DNA of 58,503 nucleotides from positions 1-58,503 of the forward strand of contig JACPRA010000024.1 of the NCBI GenBank assembly GCA_016190215.1. The letters are read 5' to 3'. Positions 27,471-36,888 of this stretch are shown one piece after another (position 1 is the stretch's first letter; every line of letters begins with the position of its first letter). A program made the position numbers and the translations under genes. The notes under the pieces were generated by a model. It was not told where the DNA came from and ran no database searches. It saw only the letters and a list, made by a program, of their open reading frames with translations. Origin of the DNA: Candidatus Omnitrophota bacterium (GTDB lineage Bacteria > Omnitrophota > Gorgyraeia > Aquiviventales > Aquiviventaceae).

Positions 27471-29150
27471 TTAGCGGAGAGAGTTCCGGCGGGCGGACGC
27501 GATGGCGACCCACGCCATGAACGCGGCTTCGAAGACGAGAAAGCCGATCAGCAGCGGCGGCAGCGGCTTGGCATGGCCGCCCGCATAGCTGTGGAGGCCG
27601 ACCAGATAGAAGCTGACGCCATAGTACGTCATCAGCAGGAGGAAAAATCCGCCGATGGTCGCCAGCGCGAATGCCGTGCCGCGGATCCAGCCGGCGAACC
27701 GGCCGTGAAAGACGGCGAGAAACCACAGCAGCGTGATCAGCGCCCAGGTTTCTTTCGGGTCCCATCCCCAGTAGCGGCCCCAGGAGGCATTCGCCCACAC
27801 CGCGCCGAGCATGATGCCGCCGGCGAGCAGCACGACGCCGACCTGCAGCGTCCGATACAGAAAGGTCTCCAGGGATTGCCGCGTCTGCCGGGTCGCCCGC
27901 GAGCTGACAGCGGCCACCCCGTAGCAATGCGCCAGCACCGTCGCCAGCGCGAGCGCGCCGTAGCTGGCCACGATGGTCAGCACATGGATGGTCAGCCACA
28001 GGTTGCTGCGCAGCACCGCCACGACGGGAGAAATGCTGGAATCCAACGGCACCAGGTCGGCCAGCACCAGCGTGATCGCCGCCAGGATCGCAGCCGATAA
28101 CCCGAAGAACCCGGCCCGGTACATCCGCTCGAACACCACGGCGATGACCACCGCCACAAACGGCAGCCACAGCATCGTCTCAAAGAAATTCGACACCGGC
28201 GGGCGCCCGCCGAGCACGACCCGCAACAGAATGCCCGCCAGATGCACGCCCCCCCCAGCCCACAAGAGCGGAAGCGCCCATCGCCCGAATGCTCCCGCCT
28301 TGCCCCGGCTCGGCTTGACCTGAACGAGCTGCAGCAGAAAGCACAGCGCCGCCAGCGCATAAAGCAGCCGCGCGAGGTGGAACGGCTGAATCCGATTGTA
28401 GGCCACTTCCAATCGCAGGCGCCATTCCGTCGGGTAGGCCGCGGGATTGGCCGCGCGCAGTGTGGCGCGCAGCTCGCTTGCCGCCGCCTCCGCCTGCCCC
28501 GGCGCGCCGTCCCGCAGCGCGGCCACCAGGCCGGACCAGGCCTGGCCGATCCGGGCGCCCTCCTCCGGCGAATAGCCCTCCGGCTGCATGATGGACGTCC
28601 AGGCCTGCCCGGCCGGCGCGCCGTGCGGCGGCACCATGTCCAGGCGGTGCTCCAGCACGTTGCTGAACGCCACGAAGCGCCCGAAGAGATCCATCGTTTC
28701 CTGCTCGAGCATGGAGAGCTTCTCGTCCTGTTGCTGCTTGGCGATGATGGCCGGCAGCATCCGCATCAGCGCGCGGGTGGCGATGATTTCGTTATAGGAG
28801 AGATACGAAGCTTTGCGGTCCATCCCCAACGCCTCGCGCAGCGGCACGAACGGCACGGAGATCAGGCGGACGTCCTGCCACAGCTCCGGCTGCGAGAGGA
28901 TGCCGGCCGCCGTGTCCACCGGATCCTGGCCGCGCCAGCGGGCGGCGCCGGTGATCTCCCGGACGGTTTCCCGCGCGAAGCTGTCCCACGGCTTGAAGCG
29001 GCCGCCGTGCTGAATGGCTATCGTCCGCACGATCGAGGCCGCCGGCAGCGAGAGCCGCGCCGGCCCCCCGGCCGGCTCGTCGGCGCCCGCGCACATCGCG
29101 CCGGCGGCGAGCATCGCCGCCGACAACATTACCGTCCGGATGAGCTTCAT
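27471..29150 (-). CDS. ccsA: System II cytochrome c biogenesis protein CcsA (CcsB/ResC type)
   Basis: 559-aa membrane protein of the heme delivery/lyase system for c-type cytochromes. The C-terminal half holds the heme-handling core with the WWD domain WANASWGRYWGWDPKETWAL, surrounded by helices with conserved His (LTIHVLTIVASYG, LVGLHSYAGGH). The N-terminal 270 residues include a signal-like helix and a large periplasmic segment (GGRFKPWDSFARETVREI), an extension seen in some CcsA lineages. It overlaps resB by 4 nt (ATGA). With at least 45 c-hemes to load in this window, a ccs system in the island is expected. Confidence 0.93.
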   Translation of the reverse strand: MKLIRTVMLSAAMLAAGAMCAGADEPAGGPARLSLPAASIVRTIAIQHGGRFKPWDSFARETVREITGAARWRGQDPVDTAAGILSQPELWQDVRLISVPFVPLREALGMDRKASYLSYNEIIATRALMRMLPAIIAKQQQDEKLSMLEQETMDLFGRFVAFSNVLEHRLDMVPPHGAPAGQAWTSIMQPEGYSPEEGARIGQAWSGLVAALRDGAPGQAEAAASELRATLRAANPAAYPTEWRLRLEVAYNRIQPFHLARLLYALAALCFLLQLVQVKPSRGKAGAFGRWALPLLWAGGGVHLAGILLRVVLGGRPPVSNFFETMLWLPFVAVVIAVVFERMYRAGFFGLSAAILAAITLVLADLVPLDSSISPVVAVLRSNLWLTIHVLTIVASYGALALATVLAHCYGVAAVSSRATRQTRQSLETFLYRTLQVGVVLLAGGIMLGAVWANASWGRYWGWDPKETWALITLLWFLAVFHGRFAGWIRGTAFALATIGGFFLLLMTYYGVSFYLVGLHSYAGGHAKPLPPLLIGFLVFEAAFMAWVAIASARRNSLR

Positions 29151-30910
29151 GTGGTGGCTCCTGCGCGCCGGCGCCTGGGTCGAGGGGCGGCCTGGCGGTT
29201 GCGCATGGTGAACAAGCTGACGACCCCGCCGATGACGACGAGAAATCCCGCGTAGACCAGCGGCGTTCCCGGATCGTTGCGGACCGACAGCACCGTCGTT
29301 TCCACCGCTCCGGGAATAAAGCTGGACTGGTAAAAGCTATAGCCCCGGTACCGCAGCGGATTGTTCATGCTGATCTTGCGCATCAGCATGAGCCCGCGCT
29401 CCGGATCGCTGAGCTGGACATCGCTCTCGAATCCGGCGGCCATCTGGCTTCCCGGATACTCAATTTTTCGAAAATCCAGCAGCTTGATGCTCATCGGCAG
29501 ATCGCGCTGCTCCGGGCGATACTCCACCGTGATGGGTTCCTTGCCGAGGGGCAGTTGGGCGGAGCCGTGCAGCGCCAGCCACGCCTGGGCCGTGTCGCCG
29601 CCTTCTTGCGCCGTCACGTGGATCGCCTCCCGCCGCACATCGCTGCTGCGGTTGGAAAAGCTGGTCACGATCTGCGTGTGCGTGGCGATCTCAACGACCT
29701 CAATCTCATAGCCCAGCCAGGGGTGGGGATACCGCTCGCCGGCGCGAACCGCCCCCAGGCGCTTCCGCTCGCCGGCCGGGCCGGTCATCACCCCTTCCAG
29801 CTCGCCGGAGGGCAGGCGGAGGATGCCGAGGGCATTCGGCGGCAAGCTTCCGCCGCCGGCGGGATGGCTGTAGCTCACCTCAGCCGGGATGGTCTTCGAC
29901 CAGCCGTGCATGGAGGCGATTTCGGGATGGAACGCGAAAAGCAGGTGCGTGTCGGTGCCCTCCGGCCCGCTCAAGAGGAAGGCCACCGCCGGATTGTTGG
30001 GCTGCTCGGAGCGGCTGCGCGGCCCCTGGTCGGTCAGCGCGAAATCCGCGAAATAGTCTTTGAAGATCACCGTGTACGGCGTGCCGGAGAGCTTCACCGG
30101 CTCGCCCATCCGCTCCGGCACCGGCACCTCCACGGCGCGGGAAGGCGCGGGGAGGCGGATCGTCACGACGCCGCGGGAGGGCGCCGCCGGCGCGTCGCGG
30201 CCGAGCAGCTGGTCCGCCTGCGCCTGGGTCTGCGGCTCGAGAAACAGCAGATGCGCGTCCCCCCAGCGCACGCCGAAGCGCTCCGGATCGCGGGCCAGCA
30301 GCCACAGTGTCTCCGACTGCTCCGCATGGCGGACGGTCAGCCGCACCGCCGGGGCCTCCTCGCCGCCGCCGGCGACGACCTGCTCCTCAATCAGTGCGTC
30401 CGGGTAGTAGCGGTCCACCACGAGCGTCAGGTCGCGCCCGTCCAGCGGCACGCGGTAGAGCGCATGCGGCTCGTGCGCCCAGGCCCGGGTGTCGAACTCG
30501 GTGGGCAGCACATGGTGCGTGCCGGGGTTCGGTTGATGCACCACCAGCACGTTGGAGGGCAGCCGCATCGTTTTTTCCGACTCCCCTTCCGGAATCAGGA
30601 GCTGGCCGTCAATGCCGAACCGCCCGCCGATGATGCCGCCGACGAGAATGCAGATGATGCCCAGGTGGGCCAGCAGAAACGGCAGGTGCCGCCGCCGCCA
30701 GGGACGGCGCAACCAGGCCGCCATCGCCAGGTTGGCCGCCAGGAACGCCAGCAGCGACTGAAACCACCACGCCCGGTACACCACCCGCTGCACGGCGGCG
30801 GTGCCGAAGCGGGTTTCATAGATGGTCGCCCACGCCAGCACGGCCGCAATGGCCAACAGCAGCGTGACCGCGATGCGCAGCGAACCGAAGAAGCGTGTCA
30901 ACCGTTTCAT
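29147..30910 (-). CDS. resB: System II cytochrome c biogenesis protein ResB (Ccs1)
   Basis: 587 aa from ATG 30910. The track begins at 30952, but a -10 element lies at 30928-30923, leaving about 6 nt before this ATG. Features are N-terminal helices LRIAVTLLLAIAAVLAWATI and LLAHLGIICILVGGIIGGRF, a large periplasmic domain, the family motif LLMRKISMNNPLRYRGYSFYQSSF, and a C-terminal helix VYAGFLVVIGGVVSLFTM. ResB partners CcsA in moving heme and keeping apocytochrome thiols reduced. It is the first gene of the resB-ccsA unit, 66 bp after the CbcL-like gene. Confidence 0.93.
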   Translation of the reverse strand: MKRLTRFFGSLRIAVTLLLAIAAVLAWATIYETRFGTAAVQRVVYRAWWFQSLLAFLAANLAMAAWLRRPWRRRHLPFLLAHLGIICILVGGIIGGRFGIDGQLLIPEGESEKTMRLPSNVLVVHQPNPGTHHVLPTEFDTRAWAHEPHALYRVPLDGRDLTLVVDRYYPDALIEEQVVAGGGEEAPAVRLTVRHAEQSETLWLLARDPERFGVRWGDAHLLFLEPQTQAQADQLLGRDAPAAPSRGVVTIRLPAPSRAVEVPVPERMGEPVKLSGTPYTVIFKDYFADFALTDQGPRSRSEQPNNPAVAFLLSGPEGTDTHLLFAFHPEIASMHGWSKTIPAEVSYSHPAGGGSLPPNALGILRLPSGELEGVMTGPAGERKRLGAVRAGERYPHPWLGYEIEVVEIATHTQIVTSFSNRSSDVRREAIHVTAQEGGDTAQAWLALHGSAQLPLGKEPITVEYRPEQRDLPMSIKLLDFRKIEYPGSQMAAGFESDVQLSDPERGLMLMRKISMNNPLRYRGYSFYQSSFIPGAVETTVLSVRNDPGTPLVYAGFLVVIGGVVSLFTMRNRQAAPRPRRRRAGATT

Positions 30911-30922
30911 GAACGTAGGGAG

Positions 30923-30931
30923 ATGATAGCA
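30923..30931 (-). promoter_or_regulatory. Extended -10 promoter for resB-ccsA
   Basis: Coding strand TGC-TATCAT (30931-30923), an extended -10 matching five of six bases. No good -35 is seen. The predicted start is about 6 nt before the resB ATG at 30910, again a near-leaderless arrangement that also supports that start codon. Confidence 0.5.
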
Positions 30932-30976
30932 CATTGCGCCGGCGGCTCCCACACCGCTTTTGCCGTCGTCATCGCA

Positions 30977-32914
30977 TCACGCTCCTGTGCCGGACTCTTC
31001 AGGCGGCGGTGGCTCATGCGGATCCGCCCGCCGGTGCGTTTGGTCCGCACCCGAGGGCAGCCCCGTAACCCACGTCCACTTCATCGGATACTCGTCCGGA
31101 TCGAAGATGACGAAGTAGAAATGCCAGACGAGAATCGCCAAACACGCGAGGACCGCCTCGTAATAATGCACGGCAGTCACCACGTCGAAGAACCACTTCG
31201 GGAACACGCGCAACGTCCAGTCTTCCCACGTCATCATACCGCCGGTCACCGCCATGATGACCGAGCCCCAGACCAGCGCCCAGTACTCGGCCTTCTCGAT
31301 GTAGCTATAGCGGGCAAAGACCGGACGCTCGCGACGCCACCCGAGGTAATAGGCCAGCATCTGCCAGGGCTGCACCAGGTCAATCCGCCGCGGCAGCAGC
31401 GCGCGGACATGGTGCCGCCCCCGGGACGTCAACAGCACGTAGCCCAGGTGGTAGAGCGCGAGCCCGCAGAACACCACCGCCGCCGCCCGGTGGCCGAAAC
31501 TGCGCCAGTCCACGCGGCCGAGGAAGGGGCTGGCCCACCAGGCCTGCGGAGACGTGAGCGCAAACCCCGTATAGGCCAGGAGCAGGAAGGCGACGATCAG
31601 GACCACGTGCTGGACCCGCACGCTGAGGCTCATCCGCGGCCGGACGCGCGCGGCCGCCATCCGCGCGTAGTGGGCCCGGAATTTTTTCAGGAAATCCAGC
31701 AGGTTATGCAGCGCCATCCCGCCGATCACCAACACGATCAGGACCAGATAGAACCGGCGCACCACCGACACCGCGACGTGCTCGAGCCCCGGCCGGGTCC
31801 CGGAGTGGATTTGGCCCTTCGCCACCTGGGCGCTGACCCCGGCGTGGCACTGGCTGCAGGTCTTGGCCAAATTACCGGGATTGATGGAGGACTGGGGGTC
31901 GCCGGCGGGGAGAATATCGTGCGTCCCATGACAGGACGCGCAGTTGGCTGCCGTCACCGATCCCCCCTGCAAGGCCAGCCCGTGGAAGCTGTCCATGTAG
32001 GTCTCGACGACATGGGGAGACAGCTGGTACTTGGTCGTGATGCGCTCCGCCGCGTGGCACTGCCCGCAGGTCTCGGGGATTTGCGAGGGGAACACTTTGG
32101 CCGATACGGTCTTCACCGCCTCAATCGAATGCTCGCCGTGGCAGTCGGTGCAGACGGGCGCGTCCCGCTTCCCCGCCTGCATCGCCTTCCCGTGGACGCT
32201 GCGCAGATACGTGTCCTGGATATTCTCGTGGCACTTCCCGCACGTCGCAGCAATGCGCTGCCAGTGCAGCTTGGAGGCCGGGTTGGTCGCTTTGTGGAGG
32301 TCGTGAGAGCCGTGGCAATCGGTGCAGGCCGCGGCGGCGGCGTTGCCGGCCTTCAAGAGCGCGAGCCCGTGCACGCTCTGTTCATAGGACGCCACCGGCA
32401 ATCGCTGGCTCAGATGGAACTTCGCCATCTCCTCGGTCTTCCCATGGCAGCGGCCGCACGTGTCGGGGATATTGGCGTGGAAGACCGGCGAGGCCGGGTC
32501 GCGGGAATTGCGCAGCTCGTGGGGGCTGCCGTGGCAGTCCCGGCAGGAGGCGGCTTCGGACACCCCCCGTGTGAGGGCGAGGCCGTGGTCGCTCTTCAGG
32601 TAGACGTCGGCTTCGATCTGATGGCACGCCGCGCAGCTGACCGGTGCGGCCGGCACGTCGTGGGGGACTGCCGTGATGTCGGTGTGGCAGCTCGCGCACT
32701 GGTGGGCGCCGTGGATGGACGCCTCGAACCGCGCCGGATCCACGAAGCGCTCGGCGGAGGGATCGCCGTGGCAGGCGAGGCAGGTGGCGTTGTCGATCGC
32801 CTCCGGGGCCGGGGGTGCTGGCGCATCTTCCTGCGCGGCCGCGGCGGCCGAAAGAAGGAGCGTTCCAAGGACAATCAGGCACGGCCGGCGCATGCGGAAT
32901 GGGAGCGCGATCAT
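30977..32914 (-). CDS. CbcL-like undecaheme cytochrome c fused to a b-type membrane cytochrome
   Basis: 645 aa from ATG 32914 (638 aa from 32893). A signal peptide (RRPCLIVLGTLLLSAAAAAQ) leads a periplasmic domain with eleven CxxCH motifs: CLACH, CASCH, CAACH, CRDCH, CGRCH, CTDCH, CGKCH, CTDCH, CGQCH, CASCH, CSQCH. The C-terminal about 250 residues are a multi-helix b-type cytochrome (FYLVLIVLVIGGMALHNLLD, FGHRAAAVVFCGLALYHLGY, ALVWGSVIMAVTGGMMTWED). This c+b fusion is the layout of Geobacter CbcL, a quinone-linked inner-membrane oxidoreductase used in respiration of low-potential extracellular acceptors. Running direction cannot be told from sequence. It follows the ImcH-like gene by 10 nt. 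Confidence 0.85.
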   Translation of the reverse strand: MIALPFRMRRPCLIVLGTLLLSAAAAAQEDAPAPPAPEAIDNATCLACHGDPSAERFVDPARFEASIHGAHQCASCHTDITAVPHDVPAAPVSCAACHQIEADVYLKSDHGLALTRGVSEAASCRDCHGSPHELRNSRDPASPVFHANIPDTCGRCHGKTEEMAKFHLSQRLPVASYEQSVHGLALLKAGNAAAAACTDCHGSHDLHKATNPASKLHWQRIAATCGKCHENIQDTYLRSVHGKAMQAGKRDAPVCTDCHGEHSIEAVKTVSAKVFPSQIPETCGQCHAAERITTKYQLSPHVVETYMDSFHGLALQGGSVTAANCASCHGTHDILPAGDPQSSINPGNLAKTCSQCHAGVSAQVAKGQIHSGTRPGLEHVAVSVVRRFYLVLIVLVIGGMALHNLLDFLKKFRAHYARMAAARVRPRMSLSVRVQHVVLIVAFLLLAYTGFALTSPQAWWASPFLGRVDWRSFGHRAAAVVFCGLALYHLGYVLLTSRGRHHVRALLPRRIDLVQPWQMLAYYLGWRRERPVFARYSYIEKAEYWALVWGSVIMAVTGGMMTWEDWTLRVFPKWFFDVVTAVHYYEAVLACLAILVWHFYFVIFDPDEYPMKWTWVTGLPSGADQTHRRADPHEPPPPEESGTGA

Positions 32915-32924
32915 GCCGGGCCGG

Positions 32925-34454
32925 CTAGAGCCCGCTGGTCCCGGTATGGCACTCGCTGCATTTGAATTCGGTGACATCCACCCCCACGTCCACCGGGTGG
33001 CGGAACGGCTGGGCCTCCAGCCGGGCCTGGGCGACCTCCTCCGGGGGGCCTTGAGCGAGGATGGTATGGCAGGCGGCGCAGTCTTTCGTGAGGACCGTGC
33101 CGTCGCGGCTCTTATGCAACCCATCGTGGCAGCGGAAACAGCCCTGCGCGTTCAGATGGCCGACGTGGTTGGGATGCACGCGCCAGTCGGTGCGCATCTC
33201 CGGAAAGAAATTCCTGGCGTAGATGCGTTGCAACTCGGCCGTCGCCTGTTGAATAGCCACCCCCTGCTCCCGAACGCGCTCCGGGTACTCGCGCTGGTAA
33301 AACTCCGCCAGCCCTTTCAACAGGGCGGCGGAGGCCTCCGCGTCCGACACATACTCCTGCGACAGCAACCGGATGGCTTCGCGCTTCAGGTACGGAAGGG
33401 AGCGGTCCAGCCGGCCAGCCTCGAACGCTTCCTCGACCGCGCGGTCCGGTGGGCGGAACACATGGGAGGGGCGGTTGTGGCAATCCAGGCAGTCCATCCG
33501 GCGCATGGTCGCCTTCGCCAACTGCTCCGGCGAGAGCGGCTGCTCGGTGGACATGTATTCCCTCACGTGCCCGTCGCGATCCGCGACGCGCACCCACGGA
33601 ATCGTCTCGCGCTGCTCGTCGGAGGCGACGTAGTAGATGTCGTTCTTGATGTTCATGTGCCAGTGGATGCCTGTGGGCGCGCCGACGGCCGGATCGCCGC
33701 CGCCGATCTTCAGGAGCATCTGGATCTGCCAGGGGCTGTTCTGCTCATCCGCCAGGTAGTGGGTGAAGGTCTTCTGCTGGGCGCCGAAGAACTTCGCGGG
33801 CCAATGGCACTGCTCGCAGGTTTCCTGGGCCGGGCGCAGGTTCTTGACCGGCGAGGGGATGGGCCGGGGATAGCGGCCCGTGGTCACGGCATAGACCTGA
33901 TAGAGGCCGCTGAGCTTGGAGCGCACGTACCAGCTCGCGCCCGGCCCCACGTGGCACTGGGTGCACGCCACGCGCGCATGCGGGGAGTGTTGGTAGGCCG
34001 TGTACTCCGGCTTCATCACCTGATGGCACACCAGGCCGCAAAACTGCACCGACTCGGTGAAGTGATAGGCGCGGTAGCCGGTGATGGACAGCAGCACGCC
34101 CATAACAATCAGCGCGCTCAACGCCCCGACCACCCCCACTTGATGCCGGGGGTTGTTCAGATCCACCCGGGGCCAGCGGTGCGCCGGCGCGTCGGGCCGG
34201 CGGCGACGGCGGGCGCGCTCCCAGAAGGCGCCCAGCACCAGCACCCCGACGCCGGCCATGGCCACCATGGGCAGCGTCAAATAAATCAGGATCCCCAGAT
34301 ACGGGTTGGTCCGATGGCTGAACAAGTCCGCCGCCATCAAGGGCAGGCCCACCGCCGTGCTGATGACGGCCACGGCGCCGCCGGCCAGGCTGATGGGATT
34401 GCGCAGGAGGCTGGGCGGACGCGGAGCGGCGGGCGGACGGGGGGTCTCACTCAT
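32925..34454 (-). CDS. ImcH-like heptaheme inner-membrane cytochrome c (NapC/NirT family)
   Basis: 509 aa. Three N-terminal hydrophobic helices (SLAGGAVAVISTAVGLPLM, LTLPMVAMAGVGVLVLGAF, VGVVGALSALIVMGVLLSIT) anchor a periplasmic domain with seven heme motifs: CGLVCH (CxxxCH), CTQCH, CEQCH, CLDCH, CFRCH, CAACH and CSECH. Three helices plus NapC-type hemes and seven motifs in total match Geobacter ImcH, an inner-membrane quinol oxidase for higher-potential extracellular electron acceptors. It is adjacent to the CbcL-like gene, so two quinone-to-periplasm entry points are encoded together. A TATGAT -10 lies 15 nt upstream of its ATG. Confidence 0.85.
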   Translation of the reverse strand: MSETPRPPAAPRPPSLLRNPISLAGGAVAVISTAVGLPLMAADLFSHRTNPYLGILIYLTLPMVAMAGVGVLVLGAFWERARRRRRPDAPAHRWPRVDLNNPRHQVGVVGALSALIVMGVLLSITGYRAYHFTESVQFCGLVCHQVMKPEYTAYQHSPHARVACTQCHVGPGASWYVRSKLSGLYQVYAVTTGRYPRPIPSPVKNLRPAQETCEQCHWPAKFFGAQQKTFTHYLADEQNSPWQIQMLLKIGGGDPAVGAPTGIHWHMNIKNDIYYVASDEQRETIPWVRVADRDGHVREYMSTEQPLSPEQLAKATMRRMDCLDCHNRPSHVFRPPDRAVEEAFEAGRLDRSLPYLKREAIRLLSQEYVSDAEASAALLKGLAEFYQREYPERVREQGVAIQQATAELQRIYARNFFPEMRTDWRVHPNHVGHLNAQGCFRCHDGLHKSRDGTVLTKDCAACHTILAQGPPEEVAQARLEAQPFRHPVDVGVDVTEFKCSECHTGTSGL

Positions 34455-34468
34455 GGCGCTTCTCGGCT

Positions 34469-34474
34469 ATCATA
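34469..34474 (-). promoter_or_regulatory. -10 element upstream of the ImcH-like gene
   Basis: Coding strand TATGAT, five of six consensus bases, giving a start about 8 nt before the ATG at 34454. No convincing -35 was found, so an activator may be needed or the call may be wrong. Confidence 0.35.
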
Positions 34475-34516
34475 GCGGAAAATCACCACGCGCACGGTGA
34501 AAACTACCGGACACGC

Positions 34517-35818
34517 TTACGGGGATGCCGGCGGAGACGGGGGTGTGGGAGGTCGCGCAGCGTCTGAACGCTCAAGATCTCGAATCCACAACAGGAGCCC
34601 GGCGATCAACAACCCCAGGACAGCCAGGGTGATCCACAACCCCTCGCGGCGAAAGTGAAATTCATGGATGGCCGCGACGCCATGCTCCTCCGCGGCGCGC
34701 GCATGCCGCTGCCCCTCTTCGGCGATCGGCTGCAAGGCTGACGGGGAGAACGCATGGACGTACGCCCGCGTCTGCGTCAGCTTCGTCTCGGCCTCCCGCA
34801 GCTCAAACTCCGCTTCGCTGACGTCCATCCCCAGCCGGCCGGCTTGCTTGACCGTCGCCTCGGCGCCGGCGATCTGCGCCTTCACGCGCTCCACCGCTTC
34901 CCGCATCTGCTGCGCGCTTGCATACCCGGCCGATCCGGGCTCGTGGCAGCCGATGCAGACCGCGTCCGGACCGACCCCCAGCATCTCGTCCGTGGGCTTG
35001 CGGATCAAATGGTTCCCGTGGCAGACTTCGCATTCCGGCAGCCCCAGGGACTCATGCGCGGCCTTGTGCGGGCTGGCGGCAAACAGATCCCGCGTCAGCG
35101 CATGGCACTGGGCGCACACGTTGCCGACGGCAATCGCCCCCGGCCTCGCCGCCTCGTGCGAGCCGTGGCAGCTCGCGCAGTGGGGCGCGGCGCGGTCGCC
35201 GCGGAACAACAGCGCCTGGCCGTGGACGCTCTGCGAGTATTCCCAGTGCTGGTTCACCGGCAGGCCGTGCCGGTCCATCAGCTCGGCATCGGTATGACAG
35301 GACGCGCAAGTTCCGGGAATGTTCGTCGGGAACACCGGCGAGAGCGGGTCCTTTTTAGAGCGGATGCCGTGGACGCCGTGGCAGCTCGTGCAGACCGCCA
35401 CGTCGGCTTCCCCCTGGCCGAGCCTCTTCCCATGCTGGCTGGTGAGATATTTCGCGTATTGGTCGGTGGGGAGATTGGGGTTGTACTTGCGCATGTAGGC
35501 CGGGTCCGCGTGGCAGCGCGCGCAGAATTGCGGGGTCTCGGCGATCGTCGGCTTGCCCAGAAACCCCTGGGAGGGATCCATCGCAACCATGGGATCCGAA
35601 GAGGTCGGATCCCCGCCGTGGCAATCGGCGCAGGAGAGCCCGCGCTGGCCATGCACATCGCTCTCGAGAAACAGGGTGGCCGGGCCGCGCGTCTGTTCTT
35701 CCATCGCGTGGTGGCACTCAAGGCAACTATTCGGCGGCGGTTCGGCAGCCGATGCCGCCGTCATCCAAACGACGCACCCGAAGCCGAGATACCACCCGAA
35801 CCGCCGGCGGCAGGTCAT
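34517..35818 (-). CDS. Membrane-anchored nonaheme cytochrome c of a Rieske/cytochrome b complex
   Basis: 433 aa from ATG 35818, overlapping the cytochrome b stop (ATGA); the track's 699-aa ORF begins inside cytochrome b. A signal peptide (LGFGCVVWMTAASAAE) precedes nine motifs: CLECH, CADCH, CARCH, CTSCH, CASCH, CASCH, CAQCH, CEVCH and CIGCH. These are followed by a helical region (about 315-390, likely coiled coil) and one C-terminal transmembrane helix (WITLAVLGLLIAGLLLWI). Translational coupling to Rieske and cytochrome b suggests it replaces cytochrome c1 as electron acceptor of the bc complex. Multiheme c subunits of this kind occur in bc complexes of several anaerobic phyla. Confidence 0.88.
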   Translation of the reverse strand: MTCRRRFGWYLGFGCVVWMTAASAAEPPPNSCLECHHAMEEQTRGPATLFLESDVHGQRGLSCADCHGGDPTSSDPMVAMDPSQGFLGKPTIAETPQFCARCHADPAYMRKYNPNLPTDQYAKYLTSQHGKRLGQGEADVAVCTSCHGVHGIRSKKDPLSPVFPTNIPGTCASCHTDAELMDRHGLPVNQHWEYSQSVHGQALLFRGDRAAPHCASCHGSHEAARPGAIAVGNVCAQCHALTRDLFAASPHKAAHESLGLPECEVCHGNHLIRKPTDEMLGVGPDAVCIGCHEPGSAGYASAQQMREAVERVKAQIAGAEATVKQAGRLGMDVSEAEFELREAETKLTQTRAYVHAFSPSALQPIAEEGQRHARAAEEHGVAAIHEFHFRREGLWITLAVLGLLIAGLLLWIRDLERSDAARPPTPPSPPASP

Positions 35819-36888
35819 GGGTGCGCCGAGGTCCAAACGGCGTATCCCGTCGTGCCGATGACGTACGCCATCGCGAGCACCCCCGCCGCCCATACCATCC
35901 AATGCGACCGGCCCCGGCGAGCCGGCTGATCCAGCCACGGCACCAGCACCAGGAGCCCCGCCGCCGCGGTCGTAGACGCCACGGCGATCAGCTCGCCCTC
36001 GATGCCGAAGAGGTGCCCGGGGATGAGCTTGAGCGTTTGGAACATCCAGAGGAAATACCACTCCGGCTGGATGCCGACCGGCGTGGGCGCAAACGGATCG
36101 GCCTTGTCTCCCAGCGTCGCCGGCCAATAGACGGCCAACCCCAAGATCACCCCCAGCACGATGACCCAGACCAGCAGATCCCGAAGGAAAAAATTCGGGA
36201 AGAACGGTATGGAGCGCTCGTCTTTCACCGACAGCGGCTTGCTCATGCCTTGCAGCTGAATCATGAACAGGTGGAGGCCCATGAGGGCGAGCAAGCCGAC
36301 CGGCAGCACCGCGATATGCAGCCAAAAAAACCGGGTCAAGGTCAGATCGCCGACATCGCTGCCTCCCCGCAGCAACGTTTGGGTCAGCGGACCGACGTAC
36401 GGCACCACGCCGGCAATCTCGGTGCCCACCTTGGTGGCGAAGAACGCCAGCGTGTTCCAGGGCAAGAGATAGCCGGTGAACCCGAACCCCATCAAGAGGA
36501 ACAGCAAGCACACGCCGCTGACCCAGGTCAGCTCCCGCGGCGGACGGTAGGCCTTCAAGAAAAACGTGCTGGCCAAGTGGACCATGGCGGAAAAGATGGC
36601 CAGATTCGCCGCCCACGCGTGGACCGAACGCACCAGCCAGCCGAATTCCACCCGGGTCATGAGAAACCGCACCGACTCAAACGCGGTCTCCGCCGACGGA
36701 CGGTAGTACAACAGCAGCAGGAGACCGCTGGCGATCTGGACGCCGATGAGCAGCAGCGTCGCCCCGCCCCAGTAGTACCAGATGGTGTGCCGGTGGAGGG
36801 GGACGGTTTTATGCGAGGTGAATTCGATCAGGCCGCCGAGCTGATAGCGCGCGCGGAAGAACGCCGCGAGACGATCCTGAAGACGCAT
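35815..36888 (-). CDS. Cytochrome b (b6 + subunit IV fused) of a bc-type complex
   Basis: 357 aa. The N-terminal four-helix heme part has two His pairs (SVHAWAANLAIFSAMVHLAS and FFWLHIAVLPVGLLALMGLHLF) for the two b hemes. The Qo-site motif PEWY occurs in VGIQPEWYFLWMFQTLK. The C-terminal part supplies three to four further helices, corresponding to subunit IV. It is the quinol-oxidising core, running between Rieske (TAATG junction) and the nonaheme cytochrome (ATGA junction). Confidence 0.94.
   Translation of the reverse strand: MRLQDRLAAFFRARYQLGGLIEFTSHKTVPLHRHTIWYYWGGATLLLIGVQIASGLLLLLYYRPSAETAFESVRFLMTRVEFGWLVRSVHAWAANLAIFSAMVHLASTFFLKAYRPPRELTWVSGVCLLFLLMGFGFTGYLLPWNTLAFFATKVGTEIAGVVPYVGPLTQTLLRGGSDVGDLTLTRFFWLHIAVLPVGLLALMGLHLFMIQLQGMSKPLSVKDERSIPFFPNFFLRDLLVWVIVLGVILGLAVYWPATLGDKADPFAPTPVGIQPEWYFLWMFQTLKLIPGHLFGIEGELIAVASTTAAAGLLVLVPWLDQPARRGRSHWMVWAAGVLAMAYVIGTTGYAVWTSAHP

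Noticed and set aside
29555-32965. 1136-aa plus-strand ORF
   Set aside because: Antisense to resB and the CbcL-like cytochrome gene, with shadow-type composition and no family signal.
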